Source of the DNA: Denticeps clupeoides
Taxonomy: Eukaryota; Chordata; Actinopteri; Clupeiformes; Denticipitidae
Length of the DNA: 64,000 nucleotides
NCBI RefSeq assembly: GCF_900700375.1
Contig: NC_041708.1
Span: forward strand, 5,790,313 to 5,854,312
Direction: 5' to 3'
Shown here: in pieces, positions 1-10,339 of the stretch
Layout: each line of letters begins with the position of its first letter
Position numbering within the stretch: the first letter of the stretch is position 1
The notes under the pieces: model-generated
Database searches by the model: none
The model's input: only the letters and a program-made list of their open reading frames with translations
Told to the model about the DNA's origin: nothing
Made by a program: the position numbers and the translations under genes

Positions 1-539
1 CCATACTCATATCTAGGTTATTAGTAGCACAACTGAAGATGCTTTGCTGGATTTTCCGTAGCATGGAGACACTGGATTTTAACTGTATCCTCCTTTTTCA
101 ACCTTAAAGACATAAAGAATTTTTATGTCCTTAATTATGTCATCTGACATCTTACCAGAAGCAAAAATTGTTAATATATGTCATTATGTTTATTATTAAC
201 ACAAGCTGGATAATGACGAATGTGTTCCATTCTTTTGAATGTATCGCAGAACATAGAAATATTTAAAGGCCCAAATGGCAACCAATAAAGTCAATAAGAA
301 GTCAATATATAATAATATAAATAATAATGTAATTATGATCTGTTAAGCACCTCAACTGGAGCAGTATCTGATATACGGGGTTTTTTATGTGAATAATTTT
401 TTTATTAAGGGAGAAAAAAATCCAAACCTACATAGTTAAAACATAACAGTGGCTCACCTGAGTTCAATAGCTATAGCCCCACCCATGCCTGATTACTGGC
501 ACAAACTTCTCAATCAAGAAATCACTTCAATAATACCTG
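1..539. other. AT-rich intergenic stretch, nothing recognised
   Basis: No coding exon, RNA gene or recognisable repeat was seen here. The sequence is AT-rich and has only chance open frames. The Tc1-like relic starts near its right edge. Confidence 0.5.
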
Positions 540-1370
540 CCTGACAAGGTGACGTAGCACAAACGACATCGCGCCGAGGTCCGAAATTCATGAACAAATG
601 GGAAAGAAAGTAAGTGAGATCTATCAGTCTGGAAAAGGTTATAAACCAATTTCCAAAGCTTTGGCACTCAAGCGAACCACAGTGAGAGCCATTAGCCACA
701 AACAGGAAAAACATGGAACAGTGGCGAACCTTCCCAGGATTGGCCGGCCAACCAAAACTATCCTAAGAGCACAGCGATGACTTATCCAAGAGGTCACAAA
801 TGTCCAAACAAACAAGAACCTCAGGCCTTGCCTCATATTGTGGTGTTCATGACTCCACCATAAGAAAGAGTCTGGGCAAATGTACGTAGACAAAAAAAAC
901 ACAGATGAGCAAAAAAAAACATGTTTCAATTTCCCAAAAACATCTTGACAAAAGGTGAACTTTTTGGAAGGTGTGGGTCCCATCACACTTGGCATAAAAG
1001 TAACACCACATTTAAAAAAAAGAACATCATACCAACAGTTAAATATGCTGGTGGTACTGTGATGGTCTGGGTCTGTTTTGCTGCTTCATAGATGAATTCT
1101 GCTGTCTACCAAAATATCCTGATGGAGAATGTCTGTTGATGACCTCAATCTGAATCTGCACACCAGTGTGGTTGAACTTTGAATTCTGCAAAGATGAGTG
1201 CAAGTTGCAAGTTCACGCAAATGCTTGATTGCGGTTGTTACTAATAAGGGTGGCCCAACCAGTTATTAGGTTTTTAACTTCTCACACAGGGCCTTTTCTT
1301 TGACTAATATTACATTTTTTGATAATTGAATATTTAATGTGACTAACATGGGAAAAAGTAAGCACTTTTT
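540..1370 (+). mobile_element. Tc1/mariner DNA transposon relic
   Basis: The frame at 598-780 reads MGKKVSEIYQSGKGYKPISK and continues with RTTVRAI and GRPTK. This is the N-terminal helix-turn-helix and GRPTK hinge of fish Tc1 transposases. The frame stops after 60 codons. Further Tc1-like text follows in other frames: a VMVWVCF-like motif near 1060-1085, 'SAVYQNILMENV' near 1098-1135, and the Tc1 3' end 'gggtggcccaaccagttatt' near 1250-1270. It is inactive, with stops, frameshifts and internal loss. Inference: an old copy. Confidence 0.8.
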
Positions 1371-1377
1371 CACACCA

Positions 1378-1470
1378 TTGTTCAGCAATGTGGCAGCTCT
1401 TTTACTGCACTCCTCTTGATTCCTACAATCAAGAGGAGTGCAGTAAAAGAGCTGCCACATTGCTGAACAA
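1378..1470. repeat. Perfect 44-bp inverted repeat with 5-nt loop
   Basis: Left arm 1378-1421 and right arm 1427-1470 are exact reverse complements over 44 bases, separated by cctac. The arms start TTGTTCAGCAATGTGGC and end at the loop with CCTCTTGATT. The structure sits exactly between the Tc1 relic and the L2 LINE fragment. It could be a fold-back/template-switch product at an insertion junction or a foot of an unrecognised element. Confidence 0.9.
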
Positions 1471-1494
1471 CTCTTTTAACTCTTTTAATATTAG

Positions 1495-2190
1495 ATGAAT
1501 CCGCCCTTATCTGTCAACCCAGGCCACCCAGATACTGGTTCGGTCCTTAGTAATCTCAAGACTGGACTACTGCAACTCCCTTCTAGCTGGTCTACCACTA
1601 TGCACCATCCAACCTCTTCAACGCATACAAAAAGCAGCAGCACAACTGATCTTCAACCTTCCCAAATTCTCCCACACCACCCCTCTCCCACACCGTTCCC
1701 TCCACTGGCTCCCAGTAGCTGCACGCATCAAGTTCAAAATTCTGATGCTGGCCTACAAAGCCAAACATGGAGTAGCACCATCCTACCTCACAGCCCTTAT
1801 TACACCTCGCACTGCACCTCGTATACTCCGAGCCTCCAGTACTGCTCACCTGGTCCCTCCATCTCTGAAGGTACGAGGAGGACGCTCATCGGCCCCTCGG
1901 TGGTGGAATGAACTTCCCCTCGAGGTCAGAACAGCTCAGTCACTGTGTACTTTCAAATGACAGCTCAAGACCTTCCTCTTTAGAGAATATTTACATTAAC
2001 TTGTAACTTTCTTATTGTCGAACTTGTGTACAGCATCTACAACAGAGTGAATAAAAAGATTGTATTCATAGTTGGGGTCCTAGTGAACCTGAATTGATCT
2101 CTTCATTGATGGTAACTTGAAAGCACGTTGTAAGTCGCTCTGGATAAGGGGCGTCTGCCAAATGCCTTAAATGTAAATGTAAATTTAAAC
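1495..2190 (+). mobile_element. L2-like LINE 3' end (reverse transcriptase C-terminus plus tail)
   Basis: Two overlapping frames encode the C-terminal region of an L2-type non-LTR retrotransposon. The text 'SLHWLPVAARIKFKILMLAY' is followed by KHGVAPSYL, APRWWNELP and VRTAQSLCTFK, so at least one frameshift is present. The 3' tail at 2130-2185 reads 'gtcgctctggataagg', 'cgtctgccaaatgcc' and ends in taaatgtaaatg repeats. This tail is shared with the SINE-A family in this window. The copy is 5' truncated, as is usual for LINEs. Confidence 0.85.
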
Positions 2191-2199
2191 TGCCTTTAA

Positions 2200-4030
2200 G
2201 CTGCCATTAAACAAAGACCATCATGCTGGTCTTCATAAACTGACTTGCAAAATGAAAAAAATATTAAGCACTGAAGCACTGCTGTCTGGAAAACACCAAA
2301 TTCCTTCACAAATCACCTCCAGGGAACTACACAAACCCAAAACAGTTCAGATGGTTACAAAAAGCTGGTGATAAGCTGGAAAAACAGATGCATGGCAGAT
2401 AGAGTACCTCAGAAGTAGATGTGGCCCATGATCTTTATCTGGTTATGGCATAGTGGGTAGTGAGCCCACACAGCAGTGATGGTGACGTGTAAAATTCCCA
2501 TCTGTACCGCTGCGTTTAACTTGCTCCTTTGAGAGCAACTGTGTCCCAACCACATCAGATGTTAGTAATCATTAATAGAGGCGGAAATGTGGGGTGGAAA
2601 ACCAAAACCTAGATACAGACAAGGACTTCTTTTAATAGCAGTTTCACAGTTTTTCACCATCACTGTGTCTTTCGGCACTTAGTACAAATGTATGAGTATA
2701 GGATTTCTTAGATGTATAAGCATCATAGCAAGATATGATGTTTTATATGTATAATGATAGCTCTATTCTGTTCTATTTTGTATTATATAAACACATTTCC
2801 ACACACAGAAGAGAAATTCTTGGCACGTTGCTTCTCTGCAAGTCTCACTTCTCTATATAAATGTAACGACTTTGGAGAATCGCACGGGATGCTCACAAAA
2901 CATAAAAAGCATGTGCTGATGCAGATCTGTCTCCGTTTCACAATGGAAAAAGCCCCTTCGTCCGAGCTAAATTAAGCCTTCTCACTAATACTCCACATCA
3001 CATAATGAAACCACAAGAACCTGCTGTATTTCCCCATCAATAACCATGACATGCTCTGGTAAAATAACCACATTCGTTGGCCATTACGAAAGGCAAATAT
3101 TTGCTTTTTAGAAGCATTGCATTGGTTGTAAATAGGCAATACACTGATAACAAGTCATGCAGGCCAAGTTCCTGTTTGCTGGATATTGTTATGAAACTTA
3201 AATTCAAATTTGTAACATTATTTGCTATTTTACCACAGTTCCATGAATGCACACATGCATATTTGATGCAGAATGGTCCATCACCTAAGATCTGATCAGG
3301 ACCGGTCCTTTGGCCAGAAACTGACGATTGATAGATGGTCTTAATTATGCCGACAATGAGTGTGACAACAAGGTGGATAGCAAATAAATTTGCTAGTTCC
3401 TAAAGGCTCAAAATTATGTTCTTATTTTTGTAAATGCATCATTAAAAATATAGTTGCCTCCTAATGGCCTTCTTCAGGTTTAAAAGACAGCAAAACATGA
3501 GCTGCATGCACTATACACTCTTGAACAATGTGTGAGCTATGTTAATGTTTTGGAATCAATCTGTCCCATTATGATAAGTAAAGTATCAGTATATCTGTAC
3601 CATCAACTTACATAAGGTTTATTAGATTAGTGATGTTTATAATGCGGACAGAATAAGAAAAAACATAATAAAAAATGACATTATAAAAAAGGCAGAAGAA
3701 ACATTTAATCGCTTATTCCCTCGTTATTCCAAACTCTGAACCACTTGCATGAACTCTTGCACTAAATCCAATTGTTCAGAAAAAAGAAATTTCACTTCCC
3801 TCAACATTGCTCAAGAAAAAGATATTCAAAGTATCCATTGAGCCGGGCTACCCAGAAACCAGTGGTGACCATGACCACGTCTTTCCTCAGAACTGTGGTT
3901 TTGTCATAACTCTACAGAGTTGGGTGTCCTCAATATGAATGGTTTCCTGCAACCCATACCTTCCCAAACAGCCTCAAATAGTACTCATTTGTAAAGTGAG
4001 GCTTTATTTTATACTGTTGTGAAGTGAAAG
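2200..4030. other. Intergenic, no gene recognised
   Basis: Only short chance open frames are present. No conserved protein motif, tRNA fold or clear repeat was recognised apart from faint SINE-like wording near 2440-2560. Confidence 0.4.
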
Positions 4031-4039
4031 AGATTGTCA

Positions 4040-4125
4040 GAGATTGACACAGCACTTTGGATTCGAACCGGCAACCTTCTGATTATGGGTCTGTTTGCTT
4101 ACCCGTTAGGCCACCAGTAGTACAC
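4040..4125 (-). mobile_element. SINE-B fragment (tRNA-derived head)
   Basis: Read on the minus strand this is the tRNA-like head of the SINE-B family of this window. 'ggccta' is the A-box side, and ggttgccggttcgaatcc carries the B box. Only the head is kept. Confidence 0.7.
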
Positions 4126-4282
4126 TCGAACGAGTGCTGTGAGTGATCAAGAATATTCTTTGAAGACCTCGCGTAATGAAAGTGTGGTCGGCAAACTCTG
4201 TCACGCTGGTGTGACCTGTGAAAAATGTCCTGAGGCTCACGCTCCCACTGAATTTGCCTAATAGTTTGCAAAGCTCTTGTCT

Positions 4283-4314
4283 ACTAGCATATTGATATTC
4301 ATCAATATGCTAGT
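4283..4314. repeat. 14-bp perfect inverted repeat, 4-nt loop
   Basis: actagcatattgat at 4283-4296 is the exact reverse complement of 4301-4314, with attc between. It may be a fossil terminus of a small DNA transposon. No function can be assigned. Confidence 0.7.
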
Positions 4315-4684
4315 AAGCTTTTTTTGTACGATTACGCCACAACCCACAAAAATCACCCTTCCCAACACTACCCATTTAGTCACCAAATCCCTACGGCCAT
4401 TCACGGTCAGCTCTTCAGTTTAAACCCAGGCACATAATCAGTAGGCCTTTAACATGTTTATTCCAGCGTTTCTCCATCCTGCTCCACCTGCCAGAAAGTT
4501 TTTGGTCAAAACCACAACGTTTACGCCCCACAACCTCAATCTTTAGGCCGTGTAGAGACACCTGTACAACAATAGTGTGTTTTAAAAGTTAAACCTCTCC
4601 TTAAAAAGACTTGTTTGAATAACAATTTTCAATCCTAGAAAACTTAAACATGACATCCAGTTACATCATTCAGCTTTGTCCTCA

Positions 4685-4832
4685 AAATTTGTCCACAGCT
4701 TTGAACCCATCACCCTTGGTGAGCAGTGGGCAGCCATGACAGGCAGTGTGTGGGGACGGTGCTTTGCTCAGCGGCACCTCGGCGGATCTCATTACAGGCC
4801 CGCTTCCTTAACCACTAGGCCACCACAGCCCG
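4685..4832 (-). mobile_element. SINE-B copy, partial
   Basis: It contains the family body 'gagcagtgggcagccatgac', 'ggggacggtgctttgctcag' and the tRNA-like end 'cttaaccactaggccacc', all read in antisense. The internal B-box region is partly deleted. Confidence 0.8.
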
Positions 4833-4949
4833 TGTGGCCCACAAGGCCTCCAGAGGGTTCAGTACTGAATCATGGTGTCCCAGGTGCACCTTTTATTGGG
4901 GTTCACCCCCAACCTGGACACCTTGCAGCTACTGAACAAACATGCTAGC

Positions 4950-7030
4950 AAGCAAGATGTGAGAAAGATGTCTTCAATATATTATTTTACATGATTTGAA
5001 ACAATGTGTCTCAATAGATCTGAAAATATGAAACTATTTTTGTGGGCAGCATTTGTTTTTGTCAAATAACCCTTGGTTTCCTTGATCTGACCCACTTATA
5101 CACTTTTAATAACACTTTCTTTTAAAATAACACTTTATTACACTTGTGAATGAAAGTGGCATTGTTCCTTTGTTCTCTTTTTGCTTTTTTTGTGTTATGT
5201 GTGCTTATGAGCTAGAGACATTCAAGATTTATTTATCTTTTATAAAAATGGGAACATGACAGCCCGGCTGTGGTTTTCTATGATTCTTATATAATCTGAG
5301 TTTATATTGAGATGTCCTTTTTATAACTAGTTATTTCATTTTTTTCAGTGTCACATTTACTCATTAATCATTTGCTAGGTTTAACAAATAATGTTGTGGC
5401 TTTATGTGTCCTCTCAGCAAGCAGAATCTGTTCTGTTCTCTTACATCTCTCATTTCATACATGCATTCAACCTTCCTCAACCCAGGTTTGGGTATTTTCC
5501 AGACCCAGCCATGTCATTATTAAAACCTCAACCCTGGCATTGTGAGTGTAATCCCTTTGGAAGTGAGTGCAAGACCCTTTGGAATGACTTGATGGTGAGC
5601 ACCACAAAAGCTTTATAGAGAGAGTACAGTGTACCAGCTCACCCTTCTAGATGACGATGATAAGGCAAAACTCCATCAATCTCCATCAACCGAACATCAT
5701 TACTTTCAAATACTGTTGCAACCTTTCAAATCTCCTGTATATCTATCTGGAAAAAAAAAATGTGGATTTGTTCTAGGTTGGTTTCAGCTTGTTTCAGAAG
5801 CAACATGTGCCTTGCCTCCAGACAAAACTGACTCAAAGTGGATTGAGGAATTCATCACCTTGGGGAGGCATTTGTTAGTAGTGTTGCCACATTTGAAACC
5901 TACACACATCCTCTGTTGTCTTCTGAGCAGAAATCATTTTCGCTTTTCTTTCTGACAGGTAGTGGGAGAACATTCACCCACGCATGAGTCAGGAGGGTTC
6001 ATAATTAAAAGTTTGTCTTTTCTATTCAAATTGTGAAAAGGAAAACAATAGTAATCACTGAAATTATGAAAATTAGTTTATCAAGGGCATCCAAACAACG
6101 GTCCATTCCAGACCAAACGTCTAGAACATTAAACAGCTTAGTCTGACTAATAAGCTGGGAATCCTGTATGGTTTTGGGGAAACCCTGCCAAATCCCACAA
6201 TTCTTGGAAAGTCCAGGAAGCGGATCTGGCCACCCGGTCAACCTCAGGAAATCAACAGAAACCCTTTTATCCTAGGTAATGAAGGAGCTCTATAAAACAG
6301 GCAATTACTAATCTACTAATCAATATTAATCTTACTATGTGTTCATTTCATAGTTAATAAGTTTGAAATAAACTATATTTTACTTTCTTACAAAGAATTG
6401 ATTAGTGAACCCTAAATTGCAGTTCTCATTAATGGCTTTTATGCTCTATTATGATTTTATTTGTAATTCTTTTCAGTATAAGGTAAGAAGAACACATTAT
6501 GAAGCTCATCAAGATCAAAATGGCTTAATTTAATGAACAAGCTGAGCAGGAAACACCTGCTTCCTATTCTTATGCCTGCTATTCTTTTGACTTCCAACTC
6601 ATAAAATGCTGATGCATGTTTTGAAGAATGTGTCCAGCGACCACGTGGGTGATCGTAATCCCAATGTGTCTGTTTGGAGAGATTTTCCCGTAAAGTCAAA
6701 GTTCTGAACTAATCTTCATGTTTGACTCATCAATACACATATTTCACGGTCTGTTACTAGAGTGGGAGACAAAAAAGGTTAATTTGATGTTTTAACAGAA
6801 ATAAAAGTGTGATTTGGTGTGTCCGCGTTATAAAGAGCATTTATATTTGTGTTATGAACTGATTAGTCATAAGGTTATGACTATCCGTCGTCTATCTAAC
6901 CCAGCCCAATACAAAAGTGTGATGCATTTGAGCTACAGCAGCTCTTCCAATGGATCAGGCAACACAGGCCAGTCCTGGCCACTGCAGACTAGGAACATCC
7001 CACAGGAGGTGCAGTTATGGAGATGGTGGT
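4950..7030. other. Intergenic, no gene recognised
   Basis: Open frames at 5391-5618 and 5629-5955 are uninterrupted but match no family I recognise. They lack splice context and conserved motifs. The rest is AT-rich unique-looking DNA. Confidence 0.4.
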
Positions 7031-7032
7031 TG

Positions 7033-7187
7033 CAGTTTAGTGGGTAACACACACGCCTATTAACCAGACAAACAAAGTCACAGATTCAGACCCTAATTAC
7101 TACCATTGCGTCCCTCCAGGGGGACTGGCCTTGCAGCTACTGACTGTAAGTCGTCCTGGTGACTGAGAGTGACTGCTAAATGCCGTA
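7033..7187 (+). mobile_element. SINE-A copy (tRNA head, L2-type tail)
   Basis: A degenerate copy of the family whose consensus reads 'tagtgggtaacacactcgcc', a B box ggttcaaatcc, 'ccattgtgtccctgagcaag', then the L2-like tail 'gtaagtcgctctggataagg' and tgctgtaaatg. Here the B box is damaged but the tail is clear. Confidence 0.75.
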
Positions 7188-7194
7188 AAAGTAG

Positions 7195-7442
7195 ACTGCA
7201 ACATGAAAGTGAAGTGATTGTCATTGTGAAACACTGCAGTACAGCACACGGTGCACACAATAAAAAGTGTCCTCTGCTTTTAACCATCAACCTTGGTGAG
7301 CAGTGGGCAGCCATGACAGGTGCCCGGGGAGCAGTGTGTGGGGACGGTGCTTTGCTCAGTGGCACCTTGGAGGTTCGGGATTCGAACCGGCAACCTACTG
7401 ATTACGAGGTTGCTTCCTTATCCTCTAGGCCACCACTGTCCA
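7195..7442 (-). mobile_element. SINE-B, near full length
   Basis: In antisense it runs from 'gaaagtgaagtgattgtcat' through 'gagcagtgggcagccatgac', 'gtgtggggacggtgctttgc' and 'gggattcgaaccggcaacct' to ctctaggccaccactg. The sense strand therefore begins with a tRNA-like promoter (A box GGCCTAG..., B box GGTTCGAATCC). This copy is a good reference for the family. Confidence 0.9.
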
Positions 7443-7449
7443 GTCTTCA

Positions 7450-7735
7450 CCAGACCAAGGAGGACACCAGCAGAAGTTGTGAGGGCCCTGTACAAGCAAG
7501 CCAAGAACACACTGACCAGGGAGATCAAAGTTGCTGAAAGAAGTTACTCTGAGAAGCTGAAAGAAGTTCTCAGCCAACAACCCTGTGTCAGGATGGAGAG
7601 GCCTGCAAGATGTCACCATCTACTGAAGACCTCCACCCCTGCTGAAGCAAACAAAGATGAGCTGAACAACTTCTACTGCAGGTTTGAGATGGACAGATTC
7701 TCAGGAACGATTTCTTTGCGGTCACCCTCCTAAAC
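7450..7735 (+). mobile_element. LINE ORF2 fragment (linker between endonuclease and RT)
   Basis: The translated text includes EVVRALYKQAKN, LTREIKVAERSYSEKLKEVL and ELNNFYCRFE. This resembles the segment just before the reverse transcriptase in fish non-LTR retrotransposons, where 'A.R.Y..KLE..F..N....W.GL....Y.....DLN.FYCRFE' recurs. Both ends are missing. The clade is uncertain. Confidence 0.55.
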
Positions 7736-8307
7736 ATCTGGACTCTCTAACACATTGCAACTGCAGTTTATGTACACTTGTTGTATTTTCGGTATATAAG
7801 ATCCATTGTGGTTTGTTGCTGTTTTATTGATGTTGCACTTGAGATGCATCATTGACCAGAATCAAATTCCTTTAATGTGTTCGCTCACATACTTGGTCAA
7901 TACAGGCGTATATGATTCTAATTCAGACTACCAATTTGCGACTATAAAATACCAATATAGTTGTATGGGAGATGCTCCTGTAAAACTCTTCCTCATTCCT
8001 GCCACCAACTCACAGGATCTGGCTTCATTCAGAGACACAGAGACAGTTAATAATCCTTCAAATATGATTTTATTGCACTGATCACAGGTACTTCACTTGC
8101 AAAAATAAGTTAAATAATTGAACAATGAAAATATTTACTTACATATTAAAAACATCATTAGCTCATTCAAATTGAAAAATTTTTTGTTCCATTTGTTAAA
8201 TAAAGCTTTTTAAAAAACACGAATAGCGACGAGAACAGTTACTTATGAAGTATAGATATAAGGTGTAGTGTCTTTTAATATAAAAGAAGAGTGTTCGGTT
8301 TTTCTCT

Positions 8308-9054
8308 TCACTCCAACTGCAAAGTTCCGAACAGCTTGTCCCAGTGGGTGAAGTATGGAGCATAGTTGGACTTGAACTTCAGGTGATGGAGGTCATGGTG
8401 TGGCGCACCTCCGTAGAGCCCGAAGGGCACCAACCTGTGCGTGGCCCACGGGAGGTCGTAGCCACAGTGGTCCTCCACCGACAGCCAGATGTTCAGCACG
8501 AAGAACAGCAACTCCGTCAGAGGGTGGCTCTTGAGAAGCATGGGGTTCACAGCGGCGAAGAAGCCCAGAGACAGCATCTCCCACACCCCCGAGTACTCTG
8601 TGGCCAGCGCGAAGGTGGACGTGTGCTTGTGGTGCACCTTGTGGAAGGTGCGGTAAAGCCAGGGCACCTTGTGGTGGAGCAGGTGCCACACGAAGTACTG
8701 GAAGTCAAAGAGCAGGAGACAGGCAGCCATGTGGCACACCACGGTCCAGGTGTCTGGAGCTTCAGCTGGTAGGTCCACCTGCCGCCAGTACCAGCGCAGG
8801 ACGGTCAGGGGGAAGACGAAGACCACGTGGTTGTAGAGCGTGTGCGTCAGGCAGCTCCACATTGTCCTCCAGGACACGTGGCTCTTCTGCTGGATCTTGT
8901 ATTCCCTTATCAGAGCCAGCCTGGGCGAGAGAAGGTCCAGCAGGAGAAACGGCAGGCAGAAGAGCAGGTACGTTCCCAGGGCGAACAGCACAGGGAAGAA
9001 GGGTGACGACAGCCAGTCTTTGTGCTGGAGAACGCATTGCCACAGCCTGTCCAT
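8308..9054 (-). CDS. ch25h: Cholesterol 25-hydroxylase, single exon
   Basis: Encodes 248 aa in one uninterrupted exon, as expected for CH25H, a multipass ER-membrane di-iron hydroxylase that makes 25-hydroxycholesterol. Three histidine clusters typical of the fatty acid hydroxylase/sterol desaturase superfamily are visible: HLLHH (about residues 124-128), HKVHHKH (138-144) and HHDLHH (218-223). Hydrophobic segments near residues 20-43, 72-86 and 106-122 fit membrane helices. The start at 9054 lies 55-60 bp below a minus-strand TATA-like ATATAAATA (9107-9117). A minus-strand AATAAA (8070-8075) would give a 3'UTR of about 240 nt. In mammals CH25H is interferon-inducible and neighbours the IFIT genes, as here. 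I saw no clear ISRE in its proximal promoter. Confidence 0.95.
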   Translation of the reverse strand: MDRLWQCVLQHKDWLSSPFFPVLFALGTYLLFCLPFLLLDLLSPRLALIREYKIQQKSHVSWRTMWSCLTHTLYNHVVFVFPLTVLRWYWRQVDLPAEAPDTWTVVCHMAACLLLFDFQYFVWHLLHHKVPWLYRTFHKVHHKHTSTFALATEYSGVWEMLSLGFFAAVNPMLLKSHPLTELLFFVLNIWLSVEDHCGYDLPWATHRLVPFGLYGGAPHHDLHHLKFKSNYAPYFTHWDKLFGTLQLE

Positions 9055-9106
9055 GTTCTGCTGTGTTCACACGTGTGAGCTTGTGGTGTGGACTGTGAAT
9101 GAAGCC

Positions 9107-9117
9107 ATATTTATATT
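9107..9117 (-). promoter_or_regulatory. TATA-like box of ch25h
   Basis: On the minus strand this reads taatataaatatgg, 53-63 bp upstream of the ch25h ATG. That spacing leaves a short 5'UTR of about 25-30 nt. Confidence 0.5.
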
Positions 9118-9344
9118 ACTCAGGTTTCTGACCACGCCCACGCCCTTTAATGGTCTTCCGGACGTATTTCCCCAGAACTCAGCCGCAGCGGCCAGGCAGC
9201 TCGTACTTTTTTACTTATATATTTATATTAGTGTGCCTACTTTTCCATTCAACTTTATAGAAGTTAGAACTCATTCTTATTTGTATTGTGTGTTAAACCG
9301 AGGAATGTGAAAACTTACTTGTAATGTTTACCACACATTTACGT

Positions 9345-9492
9345 TGCAGAGTAGTTACAGGAAAAGTTCCCCTGGCTTTACTACCATTACTACACAATGG
9401 CTGTAAGTGGTTTGAACCTGTGACATTGTTGTCCTTTGCTTTATGGGCGAGTGTGTTAAAATCCTCGCCCCCAGGGGAGACTGAACACAACC
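9345..9492 (-). mobile_element. Degenerate SINE-A copy
   Basis: Antisense remnants of SINE-A are visible: 'gtagttacagg' with ttcccctgg, then 'gtggtttgaacctgtgacat' with a decayed B box. It is broken by small indels. Confidence 0.5.
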
Positions 9493-9499
9493 CCTTTAG

Positions 9500-10280
9500 G
9501 TAATAATCATGGATGTCCAGATGTAAATTTTGGACTGGCATAATTTACAGATGGCATAATATTGGGCTTAATCTATACAAGATTTACAGAAGATGCATTG
9601 AGATAAAAGACAAGGGTTGCATTTCAATAACATTTTCATAATTGCTACTTTTCTGAAATGTCAACCCAAAGATTCAAATAAGGAGAAAAAAAAATCCAAA
9701 TTGGATTAGAAATAGAAGCAACACCAAAATTGTGTGTTTTTTATTGTTATTTTTATTGTTTTTGCTTCAATTACTATGCAATCGAACCCATATATTTTTT
9801 CCGTTTTAAAAAATGTTCTTATGCATCACTTTACCACAAATTAAAGAATTTGTCAGGTATCCCATAAATATATAGAAGTGTGTAATCTACAGCCGTATAG
9901 CCGAACAGCGGTATTATGTATAACGTTTTATGTGACGTATCGTGTTAAGGGCGCCCTCTTGTGGTGTGGATAAAAATCACGACGATCACGATGCGTTGTG
10001 CGCCTTGGCGGTTTTGTAGGTATCATTTTATCCCGAGAGGCATAATTGTTCCACGCATTTTGTAGTAGTGTAGTAGTGTAGTAGTAGTGTGGCTGCAGTA
10101 GCAGCGGTGTAAAGGTGACAGGGGCGCCCCCTACCGGGTAAAAAAAAATACATATTTAAATGACAAGACATGTTTTATTTTCTTTTTTTTTTTTTTGCTT
10201 AAAATAAGCAAATAAAATAAATTCTGCACGTCACCGGCAGTGGCACCAGCGGTGCGAACATCGAGCACGCTGGATGTCAT
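9500..10280. other. Spacer between ch25h and the IFIT cluster
   Basis: No gene was seen. It includes a short gtagta-type repeat near 10060-10095 and poly-A/T tracts near 10140-10200. The right edge runs into the IFIT-1 promoter. Confidence 0.5.
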
Positions 10281-10288
10281 AAAGCAGG

Positions 10289-10298
10289 GAAACAGAAA
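10289..10298 (+). promoter_or_regulatory. ISRE-type element upstream of IFIT-1
   Basis: The bases GAAACAGAAA match the interferon-stimulated response element core GAAANNGAAA exactly. The site lies about 135 bp upstream of the proposed exon-1 donor (10424). A second IRF-like AAGTGAAAC follows near 10336-10346. Their position before an IFIT gene supports ISGF3/IRF control. This is inferred from sequence only. Confidence 0.65.
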
Positions 10299-10339
10299 GT
10301 TAAGGGGGAATTAAATTTCGTTTTTGGCGCAACGGCAAA

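Noticed and set aside
1378-1470. microRNA hairpin
   Set aside because: A perfect 44-bp stem with a 5-nt loop lacks the bulges and loop size of animal pre-miRNAs, and it matches no miRNA I know.
5391-5955. Possible gene from two open frames (75 and 108 codons)
   Set aside because: No recognisable family, no splice signals that join them and no conserved motif. Chance frames in AT-rich DNA are more likely.
8344-8772. Plus-strand open frame opposite ch25h (142 codons)
   Set aside because: It is the antisense shadow of the conserved ch25h coding sequence.
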